Shown here in pieces: positions 45,679 to 58,349 of a stretch of 64,000 bases of DNA. How positions within the stretch are numbered: the stretch's first letter is position 1; every line of letters begins with the position of its first letter. The notes beneath the pieces were generated by a model, which was not told the DNA's origin, ran no database searches, and saw only the letters and a program-made list of their open reading frames with translations. Location: NCBI GenBank assembly GCA_964019055.1, contig OZ025217.1:6066557-6130556 (forward strand), given 5' to 3'. This stretch comes from Anthopleura xanthogrammica. Its lineage: Eukaryota; Cnidaria; Anthozoa; Actiniaria; Actiniidae. Made by a program: the position numbers and the translations under genes.

Positions 45679-47132
45679 TAAATAGAGGATATTACACGGT
45701 GGCGCGAACATATGAAGTTTATCTTCGAATGGAAAAAAAGATTTCACGAGTGAGCGTAGCGAAGGAATTGACTCCTAAAGGAGAAGCTTTGATTCAGCAT
45801 TTTCCTGGCCTCGGAAGTTCTGTCAGGTTTACGGCTAGATAAAATGGTGAATCGTCTTTCATCATTTCGGACGGTCTTTGTTCTTTGTAAGCCAAGTAAG
45901 TTAATACTGGACATCTATCGGGATTATCACATTTTTCATACATCTTTGGCTTTTTCTCTCTCACATTTCTCGGGTTTTCGCCGGTTCGAGTTTTTGTTTG
46001 GCGCTCGATGGCAAACTCCACGTAGCGAACTCCCTCTGTGTTAGTTTTTAGCTGTAAATCACCCCAGCAGAGATCTCGCTGTTCTTTTCCAGGTCTCATT
46101 CCGAAGTATACACAATTGTTCATCCAAACTGTGTTCAACAGCGCTCTAGGAGTTTTATTTCCAAGGATACCTTCACTATGAAACTGCTCTATTAGTTCGT
46201 CTGTGATAGGATCGGCACTGTTCGGCTTATTGCCTTTACCAATGGATTTTAGCTGGTTTTTTTTTTTTTTGAGAATGTCTTGGACTTCATTGAACTCTTT
46301 GTCATTCAGTAGTGAATAAGAGTACCCATTTTTACGAAGGTGGCGGTCTACGCTTTGTAAAATAAGCTCTTATAGAAGATGGTTCGTACTCTTCACCGTT
46401 TTTCTTTCGTACGCCAAGGACAAACCTGACTGCAAGATCTTGTAATTCTTTCGGAGGAATTGTATGAATCTCTCGGTTTTCCTGTTCACTTAGGAGAAAT
46501 TCGTTGAATATTCTCAGGTCATAAAGTGTCTTTTTCTTTGTATTTTCGTTCTCCTGTTGTTCGCTGAAAGATTTGATGTATTCGTCTGTGACTTTTACAA
46601 ATCTCGCCATTTTGTCTGACTAGTGTTTTGACAACTCGCGCCGAAATGAGCGGGGAAAACCAAGGAATGACGTCATCGATATCCTCACTAGTGAGGATAT
46701 GGAAAATATGTCCACCGTACCCCGGATGTAGTTTCGTATGAGATCTACGAGTGGCGTATTTTACAGTAAAACACTCATATCCATATAATAATAGAATTTA
46801 TTATATGAAATAGAGTGTGATATTGAGTGACATCAAAATGATAAAATTGATATCCCCACTCCCACCAGTGGCCAGTGGGGATACGATTTATATCAACACT
46901 GGTGGTGTCAAATTTCGACTTTTTGCTCAGCAAGTCTCAAATTCTCCATTATTTTTCATTGAAGATTTCATATAATAAACAGAACATTACATGGCCGCTT
47001 GGAGATACGAATTTTATCTTCTCGTGCTGATATTATCTCTCACTCGTTCGCTGTGCTCACTCGTGAGAGATAATATCAACACTTGAAGATAAGATTTGTA
47101 TCTCCGCGTGACCATGTAATATCCTCTATTTA
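45679..47132. mobile_element. TIR element carrying a tyrosine-recombinase-like ORF, right arm
   Basis: Reverse partner of 37488-38941 with the same ends and nested fold-backs. Confidence 0.7.
45794..46610 (-). pseudogene. DUF3504/Crypton-like tyrosine recombinase, broken, right arm
   Basis: Same frameshift and C-terminal loss as 38010-38826. Substitutions include YEPSS for YEPFS, CVYFGMRP for CVCFGMRP, and RTGENP for RAGENP. Confidence 0.75.
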
Positions 47133-48499
47133 ATAGTGAAATCGAAACAGAAAATAACTATTGAGTGTAATCCATTCTTAACTTATGTACCCTCTCATTG
47201 TAGCATCTCAGTCTAAATCAAATGTGGGTGCCTCGAAGCGACTGAGAGAACGGCAAAAACTGAATTATCCGGTTTTCAGAAGCAGCAAATGCGTAACAAA
47301 CTTTGCCTTGTTTTTGATACCCCACGTGCATGTTTTCGTGCAGAAAAAAATCGGTTTTTTTTCATTTGATCGGCCTTTTTTTAGTTTACAGGGTAATGAG
47401 TAGCACGAGGCGATAGGCCGATTGATATCAAGCTTGTTTTAAAAAAAGCAGAAAACTACAGAAACTACATAATAACCACCTTGATGTCAGTTCAAAAAAA
47501 TAGAAAAATCTTTTCTTGTACAATTTAAATAGCCAAAGACAGAATGTTGCCTTCTTTTGATTAACAAGCCCTTTCCCTTTAGTTGTTTGCCACGTTTCAG
47601 TGTTTTGAAGATAATGACTTTTTTCAGGATTCCTTAGTTTTTCTCTTTTTTGTGATAATTCTGAAGAAAGTTTACCAAATATCCTGTAAAGTGGCCGAAA
47701 CACACCTCTACAAGGTGCAGAGCAATAACCAAAATTCAGTGTGCATGGATGCTCAATGGCCTTGTAGCGCTAACGAGACACAAACACTTTTAAATCTTAT
47801 TTGTCTAGTTATTTGAACAGTTCAATTTTATGAAACTTGAACTTCTTCTGTCATTAAACGTCTAACTTTGCCTTGTTTTCGATACCAAACCCCACGTGGT
47901 GTATGTTTTTGGGAAAGAAAAAAAAAAGTTTTTTATTTTATTCTTTTCTTAGCTGACAGTCGAACAAATTAAAACTTTTTTTAATTAAAATTAAACCTAA
48001 GTAGATTGTGCAAGTGAAAAATTCACTTCTAATAAAAACGTCTTTGTTATAGAAAGCTTTTATTTTGAAAAAGCAACATTTTAATAGTATCTTGTAAAAC
48101 GTTGACATTTTCCACTACTGCTAATACGTGCCGGATCCAAGTCTTTTCTTAGCCGTCCTCGTTTCTATTTGGCTATTCTGCCACCCAAACGTATATATAT
48201 ATATTTACGAGTGCAATATTTTATAACTACATAACTTCTAGTACTCATTTTCAAATGTGTCTCTATGATACGCGATAACATTCAGTGAATGATATGAATG
48301 ATCATCAATTAATATGCTAATGAGGAAAGTTCGCCTATTCCCAATCTGTTAGTGATAAACACTGCACTAGGAAAATATAATTTTCCTACTTTTAGTTCAC
48401 CGTCCTAAGACGTTTGTACCATAATCGTAGCAAATTTAGTATTTTTAAGAAATGGTTCATAGGTAGTAAAGAATAAAGAATTAAGAGAAAAATATCCTA

Positions 48500-48571
48500 T
48501 GCCCTTGGCAGGACTCGAACCCACGGTTTCGGTATACTAGTCCGACGTGTTAACCACTACACTACAAGGAC
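48500..48571 (-). tRNA. tRNA gene, anticodon AGT (Thr), right arm copy 1
   Basis: Reverse complement of the gene at 36049-36120, with the same sequence, boxes and cloverleaf. Confidence 0.75.
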
Positions 48572-48756
48572 CAACCACGCTGGTTACGCAGCCAGGCAAT
48601 GTTGTATATGTGGCATCTGTGGGGGTCCAGGGCGATATTAATCTAATGGGTAAGCTGAACACCGTAAATATTTACGCACAATTGAGGATAATACTAGTGA
48701 AATGAAATGCGTTCGGTGTGAATAATAGAATAAAGAATTAAGAGAAAAATATCATA

Positions 48757-48828
48757 TGCCCTTGGCAGGACTCGAACCCACGGTTTCGGTATACTAGTCC
48801 GACGTGTTAACCACTACACTACAAGGAC
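48757..48828 (-). tRNA. tRNA gene, anticodon AGT (Thr), right arm copy 2
   Basis: Reverse complement of the gene at 35792-35863. Confidence 0.75.
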
Positions 48829-51003
48829 CAACTACGCTGGTTACGCAGCCAGGCAATGTTGTATATGTGGCAACTGTGGGGGTCAAGGGCGATATTAATC
48901 TCATGGGTAAGCTGAACACCGTAAATATTTATGGTTGCCAAGCACGAAAGAAGCGTAATAAGTAGCACGAACAACTGAAAATATTATTATCTTGAAAACA
49001 CATGTGAGCATCTTTCCATGGAACATACGCAATATAAATTTTAAATTATTATTTATTATAAACACTGAAACGGCAAAACAACTAAACGGAAAGGGCTAGT
49101 GAATCAAGAAAAGGCTACGTTCTCTCTTCGTTTTCTGTTCTCGTATAAGAAAATATAGATTATTTTTATTTTGAACTAACATCAATGTGGTTATTATTAT
49201 TAAGTGTTGAACTTTGCCTTGTTTTTGATAACAAACCCCACGTGTATGTTTAAATTTTCCTGAAAAAAAAAATCATCCCATCATTTTTCATCCCATCCTT
49301 TTTTAAGTAGACGTCAAACAAATTAGAACTCTTTTTAATTAATATCTTTTTTTATTCACAAGCCCTTTTCCTTTAGTTGTTTGCCACGTTTCAGTGTTTT
49401 GAAGATAATGACTTTTTTCAGGATTCCTTAGTTTTTCTCTTTTTTGTGATAATTCTGAAGAAAGTTTACCAAATATCCTGTAAAGTGGCCGAAACACACC
49501 TCTACAAGGTGCAGAGCAATAACCAAAATTCAGCGTGCATGGATGCTCAATGGCCTTGTAGCGCTAACGAGACACAAACACTTTTAAATCTTATTTGTCT
49601 AGTTATTTGAACAGTTCAATTTTATGAAACTTGAACTTCTTCTGTCATTAAACGTCTAACTTTGTCTTGTTTTCGATACCAAACCCCACGTGGTGTATGT
49701 TTTTGGGAAAGAAAAAAAAAGTTTTTTATTTTATCCTTTTCTTAGCTGACAGTCGAACAAATTAAAACTTTTTTTAATTAAAATTAAACCTAAGTAGATT
49801 GTGCAAGTGAAAAATTCACGTCTAATAAAAACGTCTTTGTTATAGAAAGCTTTTATTTTGAAAAAGCAACATTTTAATAGTATCTTGTAAAACGTTGACA
49901 TTTTCCACTACTGCTAATACGTGCCGGATCCAAGTCTTTTCTTAGCCGTCCTCGTTTCTATTTGGCTATTCTTGCCACCCAAACGTATATATATATTTAC
50001 GAGTGCAAAATTTTATAACTACATAACTTCTAGTACTCATTTTCAAATGTGTCTCTATGATACGCGATAACATTCAGTGAATGATATGAATGATCATCAA
50101 TTAATATGCAAATGAGGAAAGTTCGCCTATTCCCAATCTGTTAGTGATAAACACTGCACTAGGAAAATATAATTTTCCTTCTTTTAGTTTACCGTCCTAA
50201 GACTTTTGTACCATAATCGTAGCAAATGCACTATTGTTAAGAAATAGTTCATAGGTAGGGTGAATCTCTCGAGTCATGCATGGATGCACGCGGGTGGTTG
50301 CTAAGCACGAAAGAAGCGTAATGAGTAGCACGAACAACTGAAAATATTATTATCTTGAAAACACATGTGAGCATCTTTCCATGGAACATACGCAATATAA
50401 ATTTTAAATTATTATTTATTATAAACACTGAAACGGCAAAACAACTAAACAGAAAGGGCTAGTGAATCAAGAAAAGGCTACGTTCTCTCTTCGTTTTCTG
50501 TTCTCGTATAAGAAAATATAGATTATTTTTATTTTGAACTAACATCAATGTGGTTATTATTATTAAGTGTTGAACTTTGCCTTGTTTTTGATAACAAACA
50601 AAACCCCACATGTATGTTTAAATTTTCCTGAAAAAAAAAATCATCCCATCATTTTTCATCCCATCCTTTTTTAAGTAGACGTCAAACAAATTAGAACTCT
50701 TTTTAATTAATATTAGAACTATTAGCATAAAGGAAAAATAAGGCAATTAAACCAGAAATTTCTATTTACAAGCAGCATAAATAGAAGTAAGCCAAACCTT
50801 CTATCTCATTGCACTACGCAGCTCTTCCAAGCAAGGACAAAGACCAAGATACGTGAAGGTTCTCATCATCAAAGGTACGCTCCGTGATGCTGAGTGTTCC
50901 AGCTGAAGATACCGTAATTCAAAGTGACCAACTGAATTCAAATGCTGCGAGATTCCACCATGTTATATTTTTGATTTTCATTTCAGTTGTACTAAGCTCA
51001 GCC

Positions 51004-52237
51004 ATGTCCAGGATGAATATGTTTCTGCTATTGATCGTTTTGGGGGTTATCTGCATGCAGGCTGCCTACGCAGAGAAAAGAGAGATACTTGACGAGGTTT
51101 TGGACAAGCGCGGTAAGTTAAGATGTTAAGATAAAAGAAGAGGCTGTAATGGTAACTTGATATTATAGGCATCACTTGCACTAGAAGCCATCACGAGTAT
51201 AAGATCAGACCAAAAGCTACTCGTACCAATTATTTCAAATATTCTTTTTTTCAACGTTACGTTAGTTACTGAAACTCTTTAACAGGAGACGTTGTACACT
51301 CATTTAGTTTTAAGTCATTAAAAGCTTCTCTGTTAAGTCACCTAAGATCATAGTTATCTAATTAAGTCGTTGGTGCTATATACTTTATAGTAAGAGTATT
51401 CGTATTTAGATTTTTGTTTTCCCTTGGGAGTGTAGTCTTAGCATGGGAATTTAGTTTCCCCCTACTGCCCTCCTGTAACCACTTGCTCTGCTTATTTATT
51501 TATTTTCATTGGTAATTGGTAACAAATAGTGATTAAAGAATAAAGAACCCGTGAACTAAAAATTACTTTTTAAAGTGTAATAGTCAAATAGACACAAAAG
51601 AAAACAATGGAATTAGGGTTTACTAAAGTGTATTAGTCTTACATCTATTTCACGAGTTTAGCTATAGCTATAGTGATTTCACTCTAGGAAACTGTAGAAA
51701 CGTGTAGATTGAAGCACATTACCTAATCACATGTCAAAACCACATTCACAATCACAATGGGCGACTAAAATCGAACAGTTGTAAAAAAAAAATGATGAAA
51801 AGAGCACCTCAATATTAGTGAAAAGGCGAGGTTTTTGTTCATCCAATTTGGTAATGAAGGTTAGTAAGGATGAAGTGTGGAGAGACGATGCCGCCATAAG
51901 TCAAAGTGGTCATCCGAACCACTTCAAATTCTAACCATTTGTAGATGTTATTATAAAGGCAGCACTTTCTCGTCAGTTATATATTTTAAGACACCGTACG
52001 ACCTCCCACACGAAAATCCGATCAGCTCAACCAACTAAGCTTACCGGTCGGGCTTTAAATCATGATGTTGGTGGAGGCTGACTTGTAATATTATTTATAT
52101 TTGATTGAATATTCGCAGCTGATTGTGGTGTAGCACATGGGTACTGCTTGTACTATCGCTCTCCTTGTCGTAAGGGATATCACCACTGTGAAAGAGAATT
52201 TTCGTGTCCCAGGAATCGCGACAGATGTTGCTGGTAA
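51004..52237 (+). CDS. Secreted cysteine-rich peptide precursor (toxin- or defensin-like), right-arm copy
   Basis: Coding exons 51004-51112 and 52119-52237; 5' UTR exon ending at 50874, acceptor before 50987, TATA-like CATAAATAG at 50776-50784. By eye the coding exons match the left-arm copy base for base: signal peptide, acidic propeptide ending Lys-Arg at the exon junction, and a seven-Cys mature chain in the last exon. Donor GTAAGT at 51113 and acceptor TTCGCAG before 52119 are both strong. The intron holds a SINE. If both arms are real this is a second functional dose; if they are haplotypes it is the other allele. Confidence 0.75.
51921..52046 (-). repeat. tRNA-derived SINE in the peptide-gene intron, right arm
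   Basis: Reverse partner of 30780-30905. Confidence 0.6.
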
Positions 52238-52420
52238 GTATCGTGTTTACTTCAATGGCCGTTTTTATACTACAGATGCATCATATGTCCGGATGAACTT
52301 GGGCAAACGTTTTTAGTGCGTCTTTTTATGCGTCTCTAAGTTCGTCAAATATGAAGACGAGCACAAGACACATTATGCGTTCAGATGCAGTAGTTGATTT
52401 GATGCACCTTGAACGATAAA

Positions 52421-52600
52421 TTATTTAAGAACGTCGTCGGAAAGTACGATGGTCTGAAAATATAAAGACAGGCAACAGACGAAGAAAGTTAAAAAACCTA
52501 TAACTTGATACCAAATAAATACTAGTGTTGACATCGCGTCAGTTTTTCTTGCTCTGGCGTTAGACGTTAGATCGTCAAATTCGTCTAATATTTTCTCCAT
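52421..52600 (-). CDS. Small ORF with one hydrophobic segment, right arm
   Basis: Partner of 30225-30404, open, with one visible change (DAMSTLV for DALSTLV). Not recognised; may be chance. Confidence 0.3.
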   Translation of the reverse strand: MEKILDEFDDLTSNARARKTDAMSTLVFIWYQVIGFLTFFVCCLSLYFQTIVLSDDVLK

Positions 52601-54130
52601 TTTTACACTAAACGCAGCCACGGACGCATTTTTCGTCTTTAGTATCCTTAACGTAGAAGAGTGCTCAATACTTGAGTAGAGCCTAATTATATATGTCATA
52701 GGAGTAGAAAGGAAACACAAATTTTTCAGAACTACCATTCTCATTCCTTCGATTTTCTTCCTGAGAGTGGTTGGCAAAATTCTTTTGTTGCATTCGCTCA
52801 AAAAGAAATAGTGGCAAATCAAAAGATATAATTTAATGGTTGCACTCTAAATACTGTAGTAACTAATACCGATTTTCCTTTCTCTAGTCGTGACTAATAG
52901 GAAACCACCAAGTTAACTGGCCGATCGTGAAGAAGTGATGAGACCCATCTACTGAACAAGACTGACAAAAGATTAACTTAATAAAAAAATAATATCAAAA
53001 ATAACAAAATAAATTAATAATAAAGATTCTTTTGATAACGGCCAAGATAAGCAATGTATGAGAAACATGAATTAAACAATCAATAAAAGTTGCAGAACGT
53101 CAAGGCATCTTGTGCTCATATAACTTGCACGTTTTTTTTATGGGAAGTAAAAAATGAAATGGAGAATTTTAGAACTCTGTATTCGAATAATGTTTAGAGT
53201 ACGATTCTAGCGATGAGGCTGAATCTGAGGGAAAATATTTTGAACTGCCTGTTCTGCATCCTCAAACTCCGATGTGGTTCGCCCATGTACTGTGAGGTTG
53301 TGTTAGCTCATCCTGGTACATTTCTGGGTATTGTGTGATCATATTTTTAATTCTGATGTAAACTGAACTATATACATTGTATCATATAAGCACCAGCCAC
53401 TGACCTCTGGTGTCCTCAACTTTTTCTCCTCCAAAATTTAAAGCTTTAGCTGTTTATTGTCTTAATTCCTCGATCGAGCGTTCTATACAGAGAAAAAAAT
53501 ATGGAAACGTATTAACAAGTATTAACTACTAAGAGAAAGAGAAAGAGTAAGACAGGATACCTTATTTTTCAAGCCAGAATCCGAGCCAGGATCCGAGCCA
53601 GGATTTGGGTTTTTATTATATGTTTCTATTAATTTTTTTTTTGATAATTTGACAAAATAAGTATATTCTGACGGCTGGAAATCGGAGCCTGATCTGAGTG
53701 GTACTAAGTGATGTGTTTGCAGGTAGCCCAAGGTAGGTTTCTATAGTTATGTTATTATGAGAAAATGTATGGTAAAAAGTACCTCTATTGCCGTGTGGTT
53801 AGATTTTGGAATCCAGTTTGAACATTTCAGTTTCTTTCCCTGTGACTATATGCTCGGCAGCCGGGAATGTTTTCACTTGATGGACGCACTATGCCCTGCC
53901 GGCAGTCCAAACTTTTGCAAATAATTCATTCGGCTAAATAACCCAATTCAATGCCATTACGGAACCAAACTGTTGGTTCAACGCAGGCTGTCCACAGACA
54001 TCTTTCAACATTTTTCTGGCTACTAAAAATTCTCGCATATGTTCTGTTCTCATGAGCAACCCATACGGGCCGAATATATCATTGCTTCGAAGCAATCAGT
54101 AGGCTTGTTGCAAATAATTTGGTAAAAAAT

Positions 54131-54300
54131 CAGGCTCGGATCCTTACTCGGATCCTGGCTCGGATCCTGGCTCGGATCCTGTCTCGGATCCTGGCTCGGA
54201 TCCTGGCTCGGATCCTGGCTCGTATCCTGGCTCGTATCCTGGCTCGGATCCTGGCTCGGATCCTGTCTCAGATCCTGGCTCGTATCCTGGCTCGGATCCT
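54131..54300. repeat. 12-bp minisatellite, right arm
   Basis: Reverse partner of 28191-28360, GGATCCTGGCTC units. The 76-bp repeat partner follows at about 54341-54629 and the fold-back MITE partner at 54755-55002. Confidence 0.85.
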
Positions 54301-55018
54301 GGCTTTTCTGTTAGTTTATCTCAGAGAAAGAGAAAGAGAAACAGCGCCGCATTATGTTCACAGCAACGCATTATGTACACAGCGCCACGTCATGATCAAA
54401 GCGCCGCGTCATGATCACACCACCGCAGCATGTTGAAAGCGCAGCATTTAGTGCACAGAGCCGAAGTATGTTCACAGCGCCGCGTCATGATCACACCACC
54501 GCAGCATGTCGACAGCGCCGTATTTAGTGCACAGAGCCGAAGTATGTTCACAGCACCGCGTCATGATCCACCACCGCATTCTTACCACAGCGTCGCATAT
54601 AATGTTGCAGCGCCGTAAAACTTCAATATCTGCGCTTAACATCGTTCAGATACATAAGTATACTCTTTAGACCTTTACTAAAAAATAGAATATAGTCATA
54701 CTCACTTGACCAATCAGCAAACAGCATTTTAATGCTCTGTATCCGATAGAGAAACTAGGGTGTCAAGTGGTGGGGGCCTTAAAGCACAGGGAAAATACGG
54801 GATTATTAATTAGTATTCTCTAAGATAGACATTAGTATTCCCTATATAGGGAATACTAATAAGGCCTTTTATTTTCTTTTTGTTTCGAGGTCTTATTAGT
54901 ATTCACGATATAGGGAATACTAATGTCTAACTTAGAAAATACTAATTGAATAAACCTGTATTTCCCCTGAGCTTCAAGACTCTTTCCATTTTGACACCTT
55001 AGTATTATTACTCTATTA

Positions 55019-56205
55019 CTTTACTTCAATGGCCGTTTTTATACTACAGACGCATCATATGTCCAGATGAACTTGGGCAAACCCTTTCAGTGCGTCTTTT
55101 TATGCGTCTCTAAGTTCGTCAAATATGAAGACGAGCACAAGACGCATTATGCGTTCAGATGCAGTAGTTGATTTGATGGACCTTGAACGATGAATTTTTT
55201 AAGAGCGTCGTCGGAAAGTACGATGGTCTGAAAATATAAAGACAGGCAACAGACGAAGAAAGTTATAAAAAACCTATAACTTGATACCAAATAAATACTA
55301 GTGTTGACATCGCGTCAGTTTTTCTTGCTCTGGCGTTAGACGTTAGATCGTCAAATTCGTCTAATATTTTCTCCATTTTTACACTAAACGCAGCCACGGA
55401 CGCATTTTTCGTCTTTAGTATGAGAAGTGCCAATTATCCTGGCTAACACAATTATTTGAACAGGTTAATCTACGCTAATTCCCAATATTATTCAAATTAA
55501 GTAGACAAAACTTGGTTATTCATTAGCTAAATATATATTGCTAAAATCAAGTATCCTTAACGTAGAAGAGTGCTCAATACTTGAGTAGAGCCTAAATATA
55601 TATATCATAAGAGTAGAAAGGAAACACAAATTTTTCACAATTACCATTTTCATTCCTTCGATTTTCTTCCTGAGAGTGGTTGGCAAAATTCTTCTTTTGC
55701 ATTCGCTCAAAAAGAAATAGTGGCAAATCAAAAGATATAATTTAATGGTTACACTCTAAATACTGTAGTAACTAATAACGATTTTACTTTCTCTAGTCGT
55801 GATTAATAGAAAACCACCAAGTTAACTGGCCGATCGTGAAGGAGTGATGAGACCCATCTACTGAACAAGACTGACAAAAGATTAACTTAATAAGAAAATA
55901 ATATCAAAAATAACAAAATAAATTAATGATAATGATTCTTTTGATAACGGCCAAGATAAGCAATGTATGAGAAACATGAATTAAACAATCAATAAAAGTT
56001 GCAGAACGTCAAGGCATCTTGTGCTCACTGATATGACTTGCGCGATTTTTTTTTTATGGGAAAAGTAAGTAACAAATGAAATGGAGAATTTTAGAACTCT
56101 GTATTCGAATAATGTTTAGAGTACGTTTTTAGCGATGCGGCTGAGTATGAAGAAAAATATTTTGAACTGCCTGTTCTGCATCCTCAAACTCCGATTTGGT
56201 TCGCC
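55019..56205. repeat. Partial direct copy of 52245-53310 outside the palindrome
   Basis: It starts abruptly at the right-arm edge with TTTACTTCAATGGCCG and runs in the same orientation as the right arm. It contains only sequence 3' of the peptide gene, with the small ORF frameshifted. It is more diverged than the two arms are from each other. Confidence 0.8.
55422..55549. mobile_element. 128-bp insertion with 5-bp duplication AGTAT
   Basis: AGTAT at 55417-55421 and 55550-55554 flanks a segment absent from the equivalent position in both arms (TTTAGTATCCTTAACG). The interior has no ORF or evident inverted repeat. Confidence 0.7.
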
Positions 56206-56229
56206 CACGTATGGTGTGTTGTTGGTGTT

Positions 56230-56960
56230 ATGTGATGATAATAATAAACAGTACCTATAGAGCACATTCTGCTACCTCAATGCGTTATGGTTCGTAGTTT
56301 TAAAATTAGGAGTATGCTGATTGAAAAAGTAGAGTTTTAAGTAACGATTTAAATTCGGTAAGATTGTTCGATTTCCTGATAGTGTCTTGTAATGAGTTCC
56401 ATAATGTAGGGCCAGCAACTGAGAAAGCGCGGTCATCATAATTCTAAGTGAAAGTACGAGGAACCGACAGCAGACTTTGTTTAGAAGATCTCAGTGAGCG
56501 TGCAGGCTTGTATTCTTGTAGAAGTACGGAGATATAAGCAGGAGCAGAACCATGAAGAGCATTGAAGGTAGTCAGCAACATTTTAAAGATTATCCGCTCT
56601 TTGATCGGTAGCCAGTATAGCTCTCGAAGAACTGGGCTAATGCGTTCTGTGGATTTTGTTCCTTTAACCATCCTTGCAGCAGTATTTTGGATCCTCTGTA
56701 ATTTCTTGATTTGGTAGTCAGGAAGGCCATATAGAATACTGTTACAGTAGTCAAGTCTTGACGATACGAAAGCGTGTACGAGACGTTCAGTCTCAGTCCT
56801 TCCAATGTATTCGTCCAATATTGCGTATTCAAAATGATGCTGATTTGCAAACATTATTGATGTGTGTTGTCAACTGAGTATGACTATCAAGAATGATGCC
56901 AAGATCATGAGCTTCAGTTTTTGAGCTATAACTTAAGGAATAAAAAACAGTTTTCCAAGT
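56230..56960 (-). pseudogene. 3' end of a LINE reverse transcriptase
   Basis: RT thumb and C-terminal region: LDYCNSILYGLP, LQRIQNTAARMV, then WLPIKERIIFKM and FSVAGPTLWNS. One in-frame stop lies near 56444. A microsatellite-like ATTATTATCATCAC tail lies at the 3' end near 56230. It is related to, but distinct from, the LINE at 14870-18060. Confidence 0.8.
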
Positions 56961-57039
56961 ATTATACTCTGATAAAGACACGGGGGATGTGGAGAGAACA
57001 CGAGAGAAGCGTAGGAAACCACGACGCGTTGCGTTATCA

Positions 57040-57870
57040 TCTGGGTAACTCCTAAAGTAAATGAAAAAGAAATCAAGATGGAGCTCGACACTGGGGCAGC
57101 TGTCTCAGTAATGTCATGGAGTATGTTCAAGGAACACTACCAAGAGAAGTTACTGAGGAAGACTAAAGTACAGCTGAAAACATACAGCGGCGAAGAAAAT
57201 TGTCCCCAAGGGTGTGGTCCAAGTAAAGGTAACCAACAAGAGAAGCAGCTGCCATTATATGTGATTGAAACAAATGACCCCGCCCTATTTAGACGAGTTT
57301 AAAGGAGATAAGACTCGACTAAAAGAACATTAAGTTCCTAGACAAAGAAAGGAACACTCCCAGTACACCAACCGGAGTAGGAGAACTTCTGAAGAAGTAT
57401 TCAGAGGTTTTTTGAAGACCAGCTAGGAAACTTTTCCTCCAGGAAAGCGAAGATTATTCTCAAAGATGGCGCCACTCCAAAGTTTTGCAAGGCTTGACAA
57501 GTACCATACGCACTAAAGCCAAAGGTAGAATAAGCAATCAAAGACCTGGAAAACAAGGGCATTCTCACCAAAACCGAATGGAGCGAATGAGCAACGCCTC
57601 TAGTGCCAGTGATTTCAAAATAACCGTAAAACCAAGCTGAGTGGCAGACACCAAAGGCAAGTCCGATGGAACTTCCTGAGTTTTTTGAGACCCTTCCAGA
57701 GAACGTTGTTTCGACCAGCCCAACAAAAAACGTGACTGTGTCCCCCACGACCCCCAGATAGACTGGACTTATAAGACAATGCGGTAAAACCTACGGAAAC
57801 GCCGAGATAAACTTTGAACTTTGAAGGAACGAAATGGATTAAGAGGGGAGGAGATGTAATGTATTAGGCA
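57040..57870 (+). pseudogene. Degenerate gypsy-type pol remnant (protease and RT debris)
   Basis: A protease motif (MELDTGAAVSVMSW, 57078 onward) is followed by frames with several stops. They still show the LLKKYSEVF and KAKGRISNQR region before the RT. A purine-rich GAGGGGAGGAGA at about 57843-57855 directly precedes TGTAATG, like a polypurine tract and LTR start. It is a different element from the one at the palindrome centre. Confidence 0.6.
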
Positions 57871-58349
57871 TATGTATGGCCAGCGGTCTTTCGACCGTGA
57901 ACAAGAACCAGTGATATATCGCAAGAAGGCTGAAAAATGGCAGAATACAGAAACTTTATCAGCTTCGATCGGAAGAGTTAACCACACTTATCAGACTCGT
58001 ACCCAGTCGTTACTTAAGTCACTAAGGTTTTATGTCTTTCTACTCATGATGGAATATGTGAAAATGATTTACGGCACGCAAGGGCTTCCCTTGAGGCACC
58101 GCGAACCCACCCAAAATTCTTCCCATCACCCAAATTAAAAAGCGAGTAAGGGAAGCGACTGGGTAAGAGTCTGCGCTAGCTTGCACGGCAAGGGGAAAGA
58201 AACGATGGCTTTCTTGTAAATATATTCTCCTATAATTTTTGATTTTGCACGGATTATATATTAAGACTCCCATTGATTGATTTGCTCTAACATACAGTTT
58301 CTTCTTATTCACGTATCTAGAAATTTGCTGTGCGTGCGTTAAATACATG
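57871..58349. other. Possible LTR and unassigned sequence
   Basis: It begins with the TGTAATGTATTAGG start noted above. ATCGCAAGAAGGCT recurs in similar form near 63029. Nothing else recognised. Confidence 0.35.

Larger units (their letters stand above)
47551..50711. repeat. Two-unit tandem array (1794 + 1367 bp), right arm
   Basis: Mirror of the left array with one 1794-bp unit fewer. The short unit without tRNA genes is again on the side of the peptide gene. Confidence 0.9.
42591..55017. repeat. Right arm of the giant inverted repeat (12,427 bp)
   Basis: Reverse complement of 27474-42028 without one 1794-bp unit and without the 28981-29313 insertion. Scattered substitutions exist (for example residue changes in the gypsy and recombinase ORFs). 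Confidence 0.95.

Noticed and set aside
27474..55017. Dismissing the palindrome outright as a missed-adapter read artefact
   Set aside because: The arms differ by a 1794-bp unit, a ~334-bp insertion and substitutions, which one folded-back read would not give; haplotype joining remains possible and is stated in the finding.
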